This document shows positions 8,139-16,345 of a stretch of 64,000 bases of DNA, one piece after another. The stretch covers positions 1-64,000 of the forward strand of contig JANNNB010000201.1 in assembly GCA_031398325.1 (NCBI GenBank), given 5' to 3'. Made by a program: the position numbers and the translations under genes. Each line of letters begins with the position of its first letter. The first letter of the stretch is position 1. This stretch comes from Sva-07 sp031398325 (lineage in GTDB: Bacteria; Actinomycetota; Acidimicrobiia; Acidimicrobiales; Ilumatobacteraceae). The notes under the pieces are model-generated. The model ran no database searches. It was not told where the DNA came from and saw nothing but the letters and a program-made list of their open reading frames with translations.

Positions 8139-8513
8139 ATGGCACGAACACCTACAACGGCGGACGTGTTCAACGCCGTCGGCGACACCAATCGTCGCCA
8201 CATCATCGAGGTGCTCGCCGAGGGCGAGGTGACCGTCAACGAAGTCGTCGACCGACTCGGCCTCGGTCAGCCCCAGGTGTCCAAACACCTCAAGGTGCTC
8301 CGCGATGTCGGGCTCGTGCGGTGCCGGAGTCAGGGACGTGCCCGCCACTACCGCTTGAACGCACCAGCGTTCGAGCCGCTCGAGTCGTGGGTGTCCGTCC
8401 TGACACGGACGGTGAACGACCACTACGACCGCCTCGACGACTACCTCGCCTCGCTCCGATCCGAACCGCGACCCGACGAAACGACGAACCACTCGAAGGA
8501 GAATCCGACATGA
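8139..8513 (+). CDS. ArsR-family winged-helix transcriptional regulator
   Basis: 124 residues, typical for the family. The recognition helix region reads LGLGQPQVSKHLKVLRDVGL, near residues 43-62, preceded by an N-terminal helix with DTNRRHIIEVL. No cysteine-rich metal site of the arsenic or zinc sensors is present, so this is the metal-independent ArsR type often paired with SRPBCC proteins. Its stop overlaps the start of the next gene (ATGA), and an inverted repeat sits across its promoter. It probably represses this two-gene operon. Confidence 0.9.
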   Translation: MARTPTTADVFNAVGDTNRRHIIEVLAEGEVTVNEVVDRLGLGQPQVSKHLKVLRDVGLVRCRSQGRARHYRLNAPAFEPLESWVSVLTRTVNDHYDRLDDYLASLRSEPRPDETTNHSKENPT

Positions 8514-9535
8514 CCACTCGACATGGCTCCGCCGTCGTCACCCTGCCCTCCGACACGGAGATCCTGATCACCCGGTCGTTCGAGTCGCCGCAGGAGCTGG
8601 TCTGGGACGCACTCACCACGCCACGTCACCTGCTGCGTTGGTGGGGGCCCGACTGGTGCCCCCTCGTGGCGTGCGAAGTGGATCTACGCCCCGGCGGCGC
8701 CTGGCGTTACGTCTCTCGCGACATGGACGGCAACGAACTCACCTGGTACGGCACGTACCAGGAGATCGCCGTGGGCGAGCGAATCGTGTCGACCGAGACG
8801 TTCGGTGGCTTCCCCGAAGCCGAGTCGGTCAACACCATGACCCTGACGGAACACGACGGCGTCACCACGCTGCGCACGCTCGTTCGCCACTCCAGCCAGG
8901 AATACCGCGACGGACACGTGCAGTCGGGCATGGAGGGCGGCATGCAGGTGACGTTCAACCGTCTGGACGACATGCTCGAGATCGCCGACACCACGTCGGA
9001 ACGGTTCCGCCGCATCGCGGGAAGGTTCGGCGATCGGGTGGCGGAGATGCCGGCCGAGCGCTGGGACGCGCCGGCACCGTGCGACGGTTGGAGCGCGCTC
9101 GACGTCGTTCGCCACCTGACCGAGTGGGTGCCGTCGGTGATCGGTCGCGCGGGTGTCGAGTTTCGCGACGAGCCGAGCGCCGAGGTCGATCCCCTCGGAG
9201 CGTGGACGTGCGTCGCCGACACCCTGCAGGGTGCGCTCGACGACCCCGAGGTGGCCGACCGGCAGTTCGATGTCGGCCCTCCCGGCATGATGAGCGTCGA
9301 GCAGGCGATCGGCATGCTGGTGGTCGGTGATGTGCTCGTCCACACGTGGGATCTCGCCCGCGCCGGCGGCCTCGACGAGCGGATCGACGCGATCGTCGCG
9401 GCCGAGATGCTGGCGGCGATGGGGCCGATCGACGAGATGCTCCGTTCGAGTGGCCACTACGGCCCACGGGTCGAGGTGCCCGACGATGCCGACGTTCAGA
9501 CGAAGCTGATCGCCTTCACCGGCCGCCGGCCCTGA
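8510..9535 (+). CDS. SRPBCC (AHSA1-like) domain fused to a TIGR03086-type DinB-fold domain
   Basis: 341 residues. About 1-150 is a START/SRPBCC domain of the AHSA1 type (ITRSFESPQELVWDALT, then WWGPDW). About 155-341 is a four-helix DinB/maleylpyruvate-isomerase-like domain of the TIGR03086 kind, with candidate metal histidines in VRHLTEW and LVHTWDLAR. The SRPBCC half offers a hydrophobic ligand pocket; the second half resembles mycothiol-dependent metal proteins. A role in sensing or modifying small hydrophobic compounds is inference. It is translationally coupled to arsR by a 4-base overlap. Confidence 0.82.
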   Translation: MTTRHGSAVVTLPSDTEILITRSFESPQELVWDALTTPRHLLRWWGPDWCPLVACEVDLRPGGAWRYVSRDMDGNELTWYGTYQEIAVGERIVSTETFGGFPEAESVNTMTLTEHDGVTTLRTLVRHSSQEYRDGHVQSGMEGGMQVTFNRLDDMLEIADTTSERFRRIAGRFGDRVAEMPAERWDAPAPCDGWSALDVVRHLTEWVPSVIGRAGVEFRDEPSAEVDPLGAWTCVADTLQGALDDPEVADRQFDVGPPGMMSVEQAIGMLVVGDVLVHTWDLARAGGLDERIDAIVAAEMLAAMGPIDEMLRSSGHYGPRVEVPDDADVQTKLIAFTGRRP

Positions 9536-9560
9536 CCGCGCCAAGGCGTGCCAACAGGAA

Positions 9561-11129
9561 TCAGGCAGGCACCCAGGTCGCGTGGAAGCCGTACGGCACC
9601 CGTTGCGGTAGTTCGACGCTGGCGATCGGCCCGTTGCCGACCGCGGTGGCATCCACCACGACCAGTTCGCTGATGTTCGTGGCCTCGTCGTGGACGAACG
9701 ACAGCAGATACCCCTCGTCCTCTCCGCCGTCCATCGGGACGAACAACCACTCCCCGCTGTGCACGGTGGGTCCGGTCTCCCAGATCTCCATCGAACCGTT
9801 CACCATGTCGCGCTTGACGAGCCCACCGAATTCCGCCGTCAACGGGTTCTCCCGGGTCTCGGCGAGATACGCGTACCGATAGTCCCGACCGACGCGGCGC
9901 GGATCACGCGAGGGCAGGTCGCCCGTCCGATCCATCTCCAACACGTCGTCCGACACCGCCCCGGTGTCGGTGTCGAGCGTCCACCGTCGCAACGACGCGT
10001 CGTTGCCGAGGACCTCCCCCTCGACGAACACGTCGGCGAGTCGACAGACGTCGATGATCACCTCGGACCCCCGACGGAATGCGTTGATGCCGTGGAACAC
10101 GTAGCAGGGGTCGATGTCGAACCATTGCATCGCTGCGCCGCCACCCTCGAGCGGCATCACTCCGATGCGTGCGCCGGCATCCGGGCGCCACTGGTACGGG
10201 AACGCCCCCGCGGTCGGGTCGGCGATGTATTGAATGGCGAGTTCAAGGTCGAACACGACCGGAAGGTCCCAGAAGACGGCGTCGGACTCGGTGATGGCGA
10301 AATCGTGCATCATCACGCTGCGCGGCAGTTCGAGTGCTTCGGTGTGCGACATCGAGCCGTCGGGCTCGATCACGTGGTACGTGAGATACGGCGCCACGAA
10401 CCCGTACCCGAACGAATGCATGCGACCCGTGACGGGGTCGATCTTCGGATGGGCCGTGAACGACGTCGCCAACCGTCCCCCGAAGTCGTACGGTCCGATC
10501 GTTGACACATCGGTGGGGTCCAGCTCATATGGCAGGCCGACCTCGCCGCTGGTGAGCAGCTTGCCGCCGTGCCAGATCGCCGACACGTTCGACTGGTTGG
10601 ACGCTCCGCCCGGCGGTCCCTCGCCGAAGCCTGCACGCTCGCGGTACAGCGGAGTGTCGACGAAACGATTGTGATACATCGTGGCTCTGCCACCTTCGAG
10701 GCGGACGCCGTGCACCATGCCGTCACCGAAGAACCAGTGCGGAGAATCGCCGCTCGCCGGGTTCGATCCGTTGCGCACGTACAGCCCGTTGAGCTCTGGT
10801 GGGAGCGAACCCCGCACCGGCAACGAGGACGCTGACGCCTCGGTGCCGATCGGCGCATAGTTGCCCTGCAACCACCACGGCCGTGACGGATCCACCGGCA
10901 CCGTCGTCGCTGGCACCGTCGTTGCCTGCACGGTCGTGGCCGGCAGCGTCGAAGGTGGCACCGCCGGCGGTGGCACCGTCGGCGGGGACGTGGAAGCACC
11001 GGTCGGGCGGTCGCCGACGGCGGTGTCGTTACCCGCATCGCCGCCGCAGGCATTCAGCGCCGAGATGATCGACGCGCCCCCGCCCGCCACGAGCGCCATC
11101 CGGATCAGCTCCCGCCTGCTCGTACCCAC
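9561..11129 (-). CDS. Carotenoid oxygenase with Tat lipoprotein signal
   Basis: 522 residues. The start is GTG 11129, because TSRRELIRMAL then follows at once. This is a twin-arginine signal (Arg5-Arg6) with a hydrophobic stretch and a lipobox LNAC (Cys28), predicting an exported lipid-anchored protein. A Thr/Pro-rich linker of about 50 residues precedes the enzyme. The four iron-binding histidines of the RPE65/carotenoid-oxygenase propeller are seen in TAHPKID, MMHDFAIT, VFHGINA and the C-terminal GFHATWV. The family cleaves carotenoids, apocarotenoids or stilbenes with O2; the substrate is unknown. A lycopene-cyclase-type gene lies 7 kb away. An upstream ATG (11207) would bury the Tat signal and overlap the previous gene. 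Confidence 0.88.
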   Translation of the reverse strand: MGTSRRELIRMALVAGGGASIISALNACGGDAGNDTAVGDRPTGASTSPPTVPPPAVPPSTLPATTVQATTVPATTVPVDPSRPWWLQGNYAPIGTEASASSLPVRGSLPPELNGLYVRNGSNPASGDSPHWFFGDGMVHGVRLEGGRATMYHNRFVDTPLYRERAGFGEGPPGGASNQSNVSAIWHGGKLLTSGEVGLPYELDPTDVSTIGPYDFGGRLATSFTAHPKIDPVTGRMHSFGYGFVAPYLTYHVIEPDGSMSHTEALELPRSVMMHDFAITESDAVFWDLPVVFDLELAIQYIADPTAGAFPYQWRPDAGARIGVMPLEGGGAAMQWFDIDPCYVFHGINAFRRGSEVIIDVCRLADVFVEGEVLGNDASLRRWTLDTDTGAVSDDVLEMDRTGDLPSRDPRRVGRDYRYAYLAETRENPLTAEFGGLVKRDMVNGSMEIWETGPTVHSGEWLFVPMDGGEDEGYLLSFVHDEATNISELVVVDATAVGNGPIASVELPQRVPYGFHATWVPA

Positions 11130-11145
11130 CGGCGCATCATGACAC

Positions 11146-12636
11146 TCAGTCTCCGGATGCGATGAGCTGGTCGACCGGCGCCAGCTCGTCGCGCAGTACC
11201 CGCGCACCGTTCACGAAGGCGGCCGCGTCGGGGACCAGCTCACCGCCCAGACCACTTCGCGCCACCAGACCGGCCAGCTCGACCGTGTCGATCGGTGAAT
11301 CGGAGGCGAGCACGACCGAGTTCCCCGAACCCCCACCGACGGCACCCGGGCCCAGGATCACCGCGACGTGCTCGAAGATCTCGCCGAACGTCGCCACCTC
11401 CGCGCGAAGGAAGTTGCGGGCCGGTGCATCGATGATGTTCACCGCATAGAGGCCGCCCGGCCGCAGGACCCGATGGACATCCGCGACGAACTCCTCGGTG
11501 GCCAACTGCCACGGAACCGCCCGACTCCCGAACGCATCGCCCACCACGACGTCGGCGCTGTCGGCGGCGAGTGCCGCCATGCTCAGCCGGCCGTCGCCGT
11601 TCTCGACCCGGACGTCGGGCCCCGGGACGAAGCCGAGCTCGTCCTGCACGACATCGAGCAGATCGGGGTCGATCTCGAGAACGAGCTGCTCCGACCCGGG
11701 ACGCGTTTCACGCACATAGCGCGGGATCGTCAGCGCGCCGGCTCCGACGTGCACGATGTCGATCGGTCCGGGTGCTGTCATCGTCTCGATGCCATCGACG
11801 AGGCGCTGGACGTACCAGAAGCGCAGCTCGGTGGGATCGTCGAGGTCGACGTAGCTGTGGCGCAGGTCGTCGAGCACCAGCGTGCGCCCGGACGCATACT
11901 CGGGATCGGCGACGACCGCCACGCAGTAGTAGGCGGTCTGCGTTTCACACGGCGTGTCGATCGCCACGACGCCGAGCAGCGACATCGCCGCCAAGCCCGA
12001 GGCGCCCAGCACCTCGGCCGGGCCGCGGCGGCGGCCGAAGAGCCAGAGCCCGATGCCGGCAGCGACGAGGAGCAGGCCGACTGTCACCACGAGGGTCGTG
12101 ACGGCTGCCCATGCGACGAGCACGAACCCGGTGAGGAAGGTTCCGACGATCGCCCCGGCGGTGCCGTACGCCGACAAGCGACCCACCGTGGTGCCGGTCG
12201 TCGACAGATCACGCAGCTGGAGCTTCACGACCGCTGGCGGGATCGCGCTCAGCACGGTCGCCGATGGGAGGAAACCGAATGCCGTCAGAACCAGGATCTC
12301 CGGGCCGCCCCCGCCGCCCACCGAAGCTCCGAGCACACGCACGACCGGCAGTGTCGCGATCGCGAGCGCGCCACCGAGCACCAGCAGGACGGGGACGATG
12401 CGACGAGGGTCGTACCGGTCGGCGAGCCAACCGCCGACGAACGCTCCCACGGCGATCCCGGCGAGCACGGTGCCGATGATTCCGGTGTACGTCTCGAGCG
12501 AGACCCCGACGTACGGCGCGAGGATCCGACCGGCGAGAATCTCGAGCACCAGCACGGCCGCGGACGTGCCGGTGACGAGTGCGATGGCGAGCCACCCCGG
12601 CAACGGTTCGGCGTCGACAGGCTGCGTCGGATCCAT
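11146..12636 (-). CDS. Membrane protein fused to a spermidine-synthase-like methyltransferase fold
   Basis: 496 residues. The first 210 or so form about six or seven hydrophobic segments, beginning with WLAIALVTGTSAAVLVLEIL. The remaining part is a spermidine-synthase-type Rossmann domain with HVGAGALTIPRY, LEIDPDLLDVV and VVGDAFGSRAVPW. Such proteins are annotated as fused MFS/spermidine synthase. The aminopropyl-transfer residues are not clearly conserved, so true polyamine synthesis is doubtful. ATG 12636 is preferred over GTG 12657 because a GATCCT box lies 6 bases upstream. The stop is 16 bases before the carotenoid oxygenase start, suggesting one transcript. Confidence 0.8.
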   Translation of the reverse strand: MDPTQPVDAEPLPGWLAIALVTGTSAAVLVLEILAGRILAPYVGVSLETYTGIIGTVLAGIAVGAFVGGWLADRYDPRRIVPVLLVLGGALAIATLPVVRVLGASVGGGGGPEILVLTAFGFLPSATVLSAIPPAVVKLQLRDLSTTGTTVGRLSAYGTAGAIVGTFLTGFVLVAWAAVTTLVVTVGLLLVAAGIGLWLFGRRRGPAEVLGASGLAAMSLLGVVAIDTPCETQTAYYCVAVVADPEYASGRTLVLDDLRHSYVDLDDPTELRFWYVQRLVDGIETMTAPGPIDIVHVGAGALTIPRYVRETRPGSEQLVLEIDPDLLDVVQDELGFVPGPDVRVENGDGRLSMAALAADSADVVVGDAFGSRAVPWQLATEEFVADVHRVLRPGGLYAVNIIDAPARNFLRAEVATFGEIFEHVAVILGPGAVGGGSGNSVVLASDSPIDTVELAGLVARSGLGGELVPDAAAFVNGARVLRDELAPVDQLIASGD

Positions 12637-12715
12637 GTAGTGAGGATCGCGCAACACAGGGCTCGGACACCGGCACGCAAGCGTCGGATCCTGCGCTGCG
12701 GGCTCCGGACGCGAC

Positions 12716-12741
12716 GAAACCCCGGCGTGGACCGGGGCTTC
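12716..12741 (-). terminator. Hairpin just after tRNA-Gly
   Basis: Ten-base arms gaaaccccgg and ccggggcttc pair with one mismatch around a 6-base loop, starting one base past the encoded CCA of tRNA-Gly on the minus strand. This is a likely processing or termination stem; there is no long T-run. Confidence 0.5.
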
Positions 12742-12742
12742 G

Positions 12743-12818
12743 TGGAGCGGATGACGAGATTCGAACTCGCGACCTCAACCTTGGCAAGGTTGCGCACTAC
12801 CAGCTGTGCTACATCCGC
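12743..12818 (-). tRNA. tRNA-Gly (GCC)
   Basis: A 76-base cloverleaf on the minus strand with encoded CCA. The acceptor stem GCGGATG pairs with CATCCGC, the anticodon arm CCTTGCCAAGG exposes GCC, and the T-loop contains GTTCGAATC. It lies alone between the spermidine-synthase-like gene and a small conserved gene. Confidence 0.96.
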
Positions 12819-12880
12819 AGCGGGACGCACAATCTAGCAGTCGACCTCACGGACCGGACACGCCAATTGGCGCCCCCGCA

Positions 12881-13105
12881 TCACCTCTGGTCGGGTGGGC
12901 GCAGATCGACGCGCAGCACGAAGATGCCGTCTTCGACCGTCGCAACCGCGTCACCGATGATCGCAAAGTCCCGGAAATCGAGCTGGGACTGCTCGATGAA
13001 CGCTTGGCGCTCCTCGCCGGCGACCGGTGGTAACGGGCGCTTCTTCACCGCCGCCGCTCGATCGCGGAACCGCTGAATCATCTCATCGACGTCGAACGCT
13101 GGCAC
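12881..13105 (-). CDS. Small conserved hypothetical protein (74 aa)
   Basis: A short acidic and arginine-rich soluble protein with no signal or membrane segment. The first half is a helix-forming stretch (DVDEMIQRFRDRAAAVKKR). I do not recognise a domain. Its reality is supported by the GTG start sitting 6 bases after a perfect TAGGGT box, the same arrangement seen before purL and other genes here. The upstream neighbour ends 9 bases before it, so this gene has its own promoter inside the end of that gene. Confidence 0.65.
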   Translation of the reverse strand: MPAFDVDEMIQRFRDRAAAVKKRPLPPVAGEERQAFIEQSQLDFRDFAIIGDAVATVEDGIFVLRVDLRPPDQR

Positions 13106-13111
13106 GGCCCG

Positions 13112-13117
13112 ACCCTA
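13112..13117 (-). promoter_or_regulatory. Leaderless -10 box of the 74-aa gene
   Basis: TAGGGT on the minus strand, 6 bases before GTG 13105. It overlaps the stop codon (13115-13117) of the upstream gene, so the promoter is built into that gene's end. Confidence 0.55.
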
Positions 13118-13759
13118 CCGCCCGGACGGAGTCTGGTCCGTCGCGTCCTCCGGAGTCTGATCCGTCACGTCGTGGGGAGTCTGGTCCGCCGCGTCGTCAG
13201 GCGTTTGGTCCGTCGGGTCCGGCACCACAGGGTCTCGATCGCCGCTCGCCGCGTCCGCAGGTTCCGGCTCGGGTTCGGGTTCCGGCTCGGGTTCGGGTTC
13301 CGGTTCCGGTTCGGTCGATGCGGGCTCGACGGGATCGGGCTCGAGGGCCGCGGGCGCAACGGGATCCGACTCCACTGCGTCGGGCTCGGGGCCCGTTGGT
13401 TCGTTCTCGACAGCTGCGCCAACGGGCGGCGGCAGTTCGGTGACGACGGCGTTCGTATGCGGATCCGGCCTGGTCGGCGGCACAGCCCCGGCCGGGCGAA
13501 CCTCGTCGAGCAACGCCTGGCGTTGCGCCTCGTCACGCTTGCGCCACTTCGAGTCACCCATGCGTTCGAGCGGTCCGAGGAGTTCCAGATCGGCCTTCGT
13601 CCGGCGGATCATCCAGATCGCCAGTATCACGAGCAGCAGACCGATGACCGCCAGCGCGATCACGATCGCGTACACCAGGCGCGTCGCATCCGGGTCGCCA
13701 GCGGCGAGTTGCTCCACGCGGCGTGCGAGCACCCCGACGGTTGCGAATCGATCACTCAC
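13115..13759 (-). CDS. Single-pass membrane protein with acidic Pro/Glu repeat tail
   Basis: 214 residues from GTG 13759. One transmembrane helix (about 28-51) is followed by a charged segment and then a long acidic, Pro-rich tail. The tail holds a run of about nine Glu-Pro dipeptides (encoded near 13259-13315). It ends with four copies of an 8-residue unit starting DQTP, encoded by a 24-bp repeat at about 13118-13210. No catalytic motif is seen. It may be a cytoplasm- or wall-facing spacer protein. The coding frame extends to 13840, but that would overlap the glycosylase gene by 50 bases. The tail is likely to vary in length between strains. Confidence 0.6.
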   Translation of the reverse strand: MSDRFATVGVLARRVEQLAAGDPDATRLVYAIVIALAVIGLLLVILAIWMIRRTKADLELLGPLERMGDSKWRKRDEAQRQALLDEVRPAGAVPPTRPDPHTNAVVTELPPPVGAAVENEPTGPEPDAVESDPVAPAALEPDPVEPASTEPEPEPEPEPEPEPEPEPADAASGDRDPVVPDPTDQTPDDAADQTPHDVTDQTPEDATDQTPSGR

Positions 13760-13790
13760 AGCGGTGCGATTGTGCCAGGTCGAACGAGGT

Positions 13791-14567
13791 TCAACACTGA
13801 TGCCGTGCGCACCAGACCGTTGTCCGTCCACCGACGACACCGCGAACGAGCCGGCCTCCGTCGCGCGGACACGGCCCGAGTGCTCGTCGCGTCGCAGGGT
13901 CGATCATGCCGGTCGTGCTTCCACCCCGGCGCAGCATGATCGGCAAGCGCCTCCTGATCGCAGTGGCGAGTGCCTTCGTGTCGGCAATGGTCAGGCTGTC
14001 GGCGGGCCGGTGCGGATCGATGCGCGCCCACCACAGCACCTCGTCGACGCAGAGGTTGCCGAGTCCGGCCACGACCGTCTGGTCGAGCAGCACCGTCTTC
14101 ACCGCCGACCGTCGGCGAGCGAACCTGGGCGCCAGATCACGCGCCGTCACCTCGAAGATGTCGATTCCGAGCTGACCGAGATCCGGATCGAGACTGACGT
14201 GGCCGAAGCGTCGGGGGTCGTTCATCCGGATCGCCGGAATGCTGCGCGCCCGGCGATCGGTCCAGATCAGGAGGCGGTCCCACGCCGCGTCGTCGCGGCC
14301 CGACGCGTACTCGAGACGCTCGATCGATGATCGTCCGTCGACGACGATCCGGCCGGTCATTCCGAAGTGCAACCCGATCGAGGGTCCGTTCGTGTCGATC
14401 ACCACCACTTTGCCTGTCCGACGAACACCCAGGATCCGGCACGACACCACCATCCGGACGAAGTCGGGTGGAGCGATCCGGTCGTCGACCCGGCACTCAC
14501 TGATTCGTCGACCGATCGTGACGCTGATCGCACGACGCCAGATCTCCGCCTCGAGACCTTCCGGCAC
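13791..14567 (-). CDS. mutM: Fpg/Nei-family DNA glycosylase with altered zinc finger
   Basis: 258 residues. After Met removal the N-terminus gives the catalytic Pro and Glu (MPEG), and Lys53 matches the conserved lysine of the N-domain. The helix-two-turn-helix region is near VVAGLGNLCVDEVLW. These enzymes excise oxidised bases such as 8-oxoguanine and cut the strand by beta/delta elimination. The C-terminal zinc finger is unusual. Where C-x2-C-x16-C-x2-C is expected, it has Cys233, Asp236, Cys253 and His256, with Cys258 as the last residue; Arg248 of the finger loop is kept. It follows metX by 23 bases on the same strand. Substrate range (Fpg or Nei) is uncertain. Confidence 0.82.
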   Translation of the reverse strand: MPEGLEAEIWRRAISVTIGRRISECRVDDRIAPPDFVRMVVSCRILGVRRTGKVVVIDTNGPSIGLHFGMTGRIVVDGRSSIERLEYASGRDDAAWDRLLIWTDRRARSIPAIRMNDPRRFGHVSLDPDLGQLGIDIFEVTARDLAPRFARRRSAVKTVLLDQTVVAGLGNLCVDEVLWWARIDPHRPADSLTIADTKALATAIRRRLPIMLRRGGSTTGMIDPATRRALGPCPRDGGRLVRGVVGGRTTVWCARHQC

Positions 14568-14590
14568 CGCCGTCGACGCCCCGGCTCGTC

Positions 14591-15775
14591 CTACAGGTCG
14601 GACTTGCTGGCGTTCGCCAGGAATCGTTCCAATGGGCCGGCGAGTTGATCACCGTTGATCAGGAATGCGTCATGGCCGTGCGGTGAATCGATCTCCACGT
14701 AGTCGGCTGCGACACCGGCCGAATTCACGGCGTCGGCGATCTGACGCTGCTGGTACGACGGATACAGCATGTCGCTCGAGATCCCGACCGCCAGGGTCGG
14801 TGCCGTCACGCGCGCAATGGCATCGTGCAAGGTGCCGCGTCCGCGAGCGATGTCATGAAGGTCCATCGCCTTGGAGATCGCGAGGTAGCTGTTCGTGTCG
14901 AAACGCTTCGCCAACTTCGCCCCGTGGTACTCGAGGTATCGCTCGACCTCGAATCGTTGCCACATTCCGAGCGTGTCGCCGACCTGCGCCTTGTCGGCGA
15001 GTTCGCGGCCGAACCGATCGGTGAAGACGTTGTCGCTGCGGAACGTCACCTGCGCGACCATCCGGGCGATCTCGAGCCCCTGTTGGGGCCCCTCGCCCGG
15101 CGCTGCGTCGTAGTAGTCACCGCCGCGCCACGCCGGATCGAGGCGGATGGCCCGACGCCCGATCGCCCCCCAAGCGATCTGTTGTGCCGTGGCCTGCATG
15201 CAGGTGGCGATCGCGACGAGCGAACGGACCCGCCGGGGATACATCACGGCCCATTCGAGTGCCTGCATCCCGCCCATCGATCCGCCGATCACCGACATCC
15301 AGCGCGTGACGCCGAGATGCTCGGACAGGCGGGCCTGGGCCCGGACCATGTCGCGGATCGTGACCACGGGAAAGCGCGACCCGAAAGCGACACCGTCCAC
15401 GGGATGCGGCGACGCCGGCCCCGTCGAGCCTTGGCATCCGCCGAGCACGTTCGCGCACACCACGAAGTACTTGTCGGTGTCGATCGGCTTGCCCGGTCCG
15501 ATCGTGTCGTCCCACCAACCAGGTGCGCTGTGCCCACGCCCGGCCGGCCCGGCGGCGTGGCTGTCTCCTGTCCAGGCGTGGCAGACGAGCACCGCGTTCG
15601 CGGCGTCGGCGTCGAGGCGCCCCCAGGTCTCGTAAGCCACGACGACGTCGCTGAGCATGACACCGCAGTCGAGGGCGAACCGGCGGTCGGTCGCGAACGT
15701 GAAGAACTTGCGATGCCCTGGATCGTCGCCCGGCAGCCAGGCGCCGGTTGCGGGGAGCAGGGGGACGTTTGTCAT
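14591..15775 (-). CDS. metX: Homoserine O-acetyltransferase
   Basis: 394 residues, the usual size. This alpha/beta hydrolase-fold enzyme transfers an acetyl group from acetyl-CoA to homoserine, the first committed step to methionine. The nucleophile is Ser166 in GGSMGGMQ. The aspartate is in SSDMLYPSYQQ and the histidine in SPHGHDAF near the end, and the early motif LVCHAWTGDSH is typical. Acetyl- and succinyl-transferases cannot always be separated by sequence; the acetyl type is usual in Actinobacteria. ATG 15775 is taken because upstream frame residues do not match the family. A TACCCT box at 15827-15832 could be its -10, with a leader near 46 bases. Confidence 0.92.
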   Translation of the reverse strand: MTNVPLLPATGAWLPGDDPGHRKFFTFATDRRFALDCGVMLSDVVVAYETWGRLDADAANAVLVCHAWTGDSHAAGPAGRGHSAPGWWDDTIGPGKPIDTDKYFVVCANVLGGCQGSTGPASPHPVDGVAFGSRFPVVTIRDMVRAQARLSEHLGVTRWMSVIGGSMGGMQALEWAVMYPRRVRSLVAIATCMQATAQQIAWGAIGRRAIRLDPAWRGGDYYDAAPGEGPQQGLEIARMVAQVTFRSDNVFTDRFGRELADKAQVGDTLGMWQRFEVERYLEYHGAKLAKRFDTNSYLAISKAMDLHDIARGRGTLHDAIARVTAPTLAVGISSDMLYPSYQQRQIADAVNSAGVAADYVEIDSPHGHDAFLINGDQLAGPLERFLANASKSDL

Positions 15776-15839
15776 CGTGGCCGATGTCGACGCGACGATG
15801 GCGTGTCGCGAACCGACGAGACGCCAGGGTACCAGCGCG

Positions 15840-16319
15840 TCAGATCGCGCCGAGGATGGGTTGCGCGAAGCGCATTCGTTGGTCGTAGCCCGTCTCGTAG
15901 GGCATGAACCCGTTGCGGTCGGGAAAGAGCAACTGGACCATCGAGAACGGCGCCCCGCGGTACCAGGCGAACGCCGTCGGGAAGTACCACCCGTGTTCAT
16001 CGAGGTCGACCGGTGCGAACATGCATCGCAGCTCGTTGTCGAGCAACCCGACCAGTTCGACGCCGAGGGGGATGTCGGTCCCTCCGCGGCACGCGTCCAC
16101 CACCATCGTCACCAGACCGTTCGCAGCGGCGGGAGCGAGTCCGAACACGGCGATCTCCGCGAAGCCGACTGCGGCCGGAACACCGATCGAGTACGCATAG
16201 CTCGGCACCGGCGGGTCGTCCTCGGGTCGTGCCAGCACCGGCTCGATCGCCCAACCGTTCGTCTCGATCATCCATTCGATCTTCTCGGCGTGGTCGATGT
16301 GGAAGTCGGGCAACTCCAT
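15840..16319 (-). CDS. DUF4262 domain protein
   Basis: 159 residues matching the DUF4262 family of unknown function. It has the early pattern of an Asn-Gly-Trp pair, then YAYSIGVPAAVGFAEIAVFGL, and a late acidic, aromatic segment with YFPTAFAWYRG. It is soluble with no signal. It stands 64 bases before metX on the same strand. ATG 16319 is used; GTG 16322 directly precedes it. Confidence 0.75.
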   Translation of the reverse strand: MELPDFHIDHAEKIEWMIETNGWAIEPVLARPEDDPPVPSYAYSIGVPAAVGFAEIAVFGLAPAAANGLVTMVVDACRGGTDIPLGVELVGLLDNELRCMFAPVDLDEHGWYFPTAFAWYRGAPFSMVQLLFPDRNGFMPYETGYDQRMRFAQPILGAI

Positions 16320-16345
16320 CACGTCAGCATTCCAGACGGCGACGT

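Noticed and set aside
6794..9535. A long plus-strand frame extending upstream of the SRPBCC gene
   Set aside because: The part before 8510 lies opposite the Eis-like gene and arsR and matches nothing; the coupled ATG at 8510 begins the SRPBCC domain.
15776..15839. SAM or other riboswitch before metX
   Set aside because: The 64-base gap is too short and shows no conserved riboswitch core.
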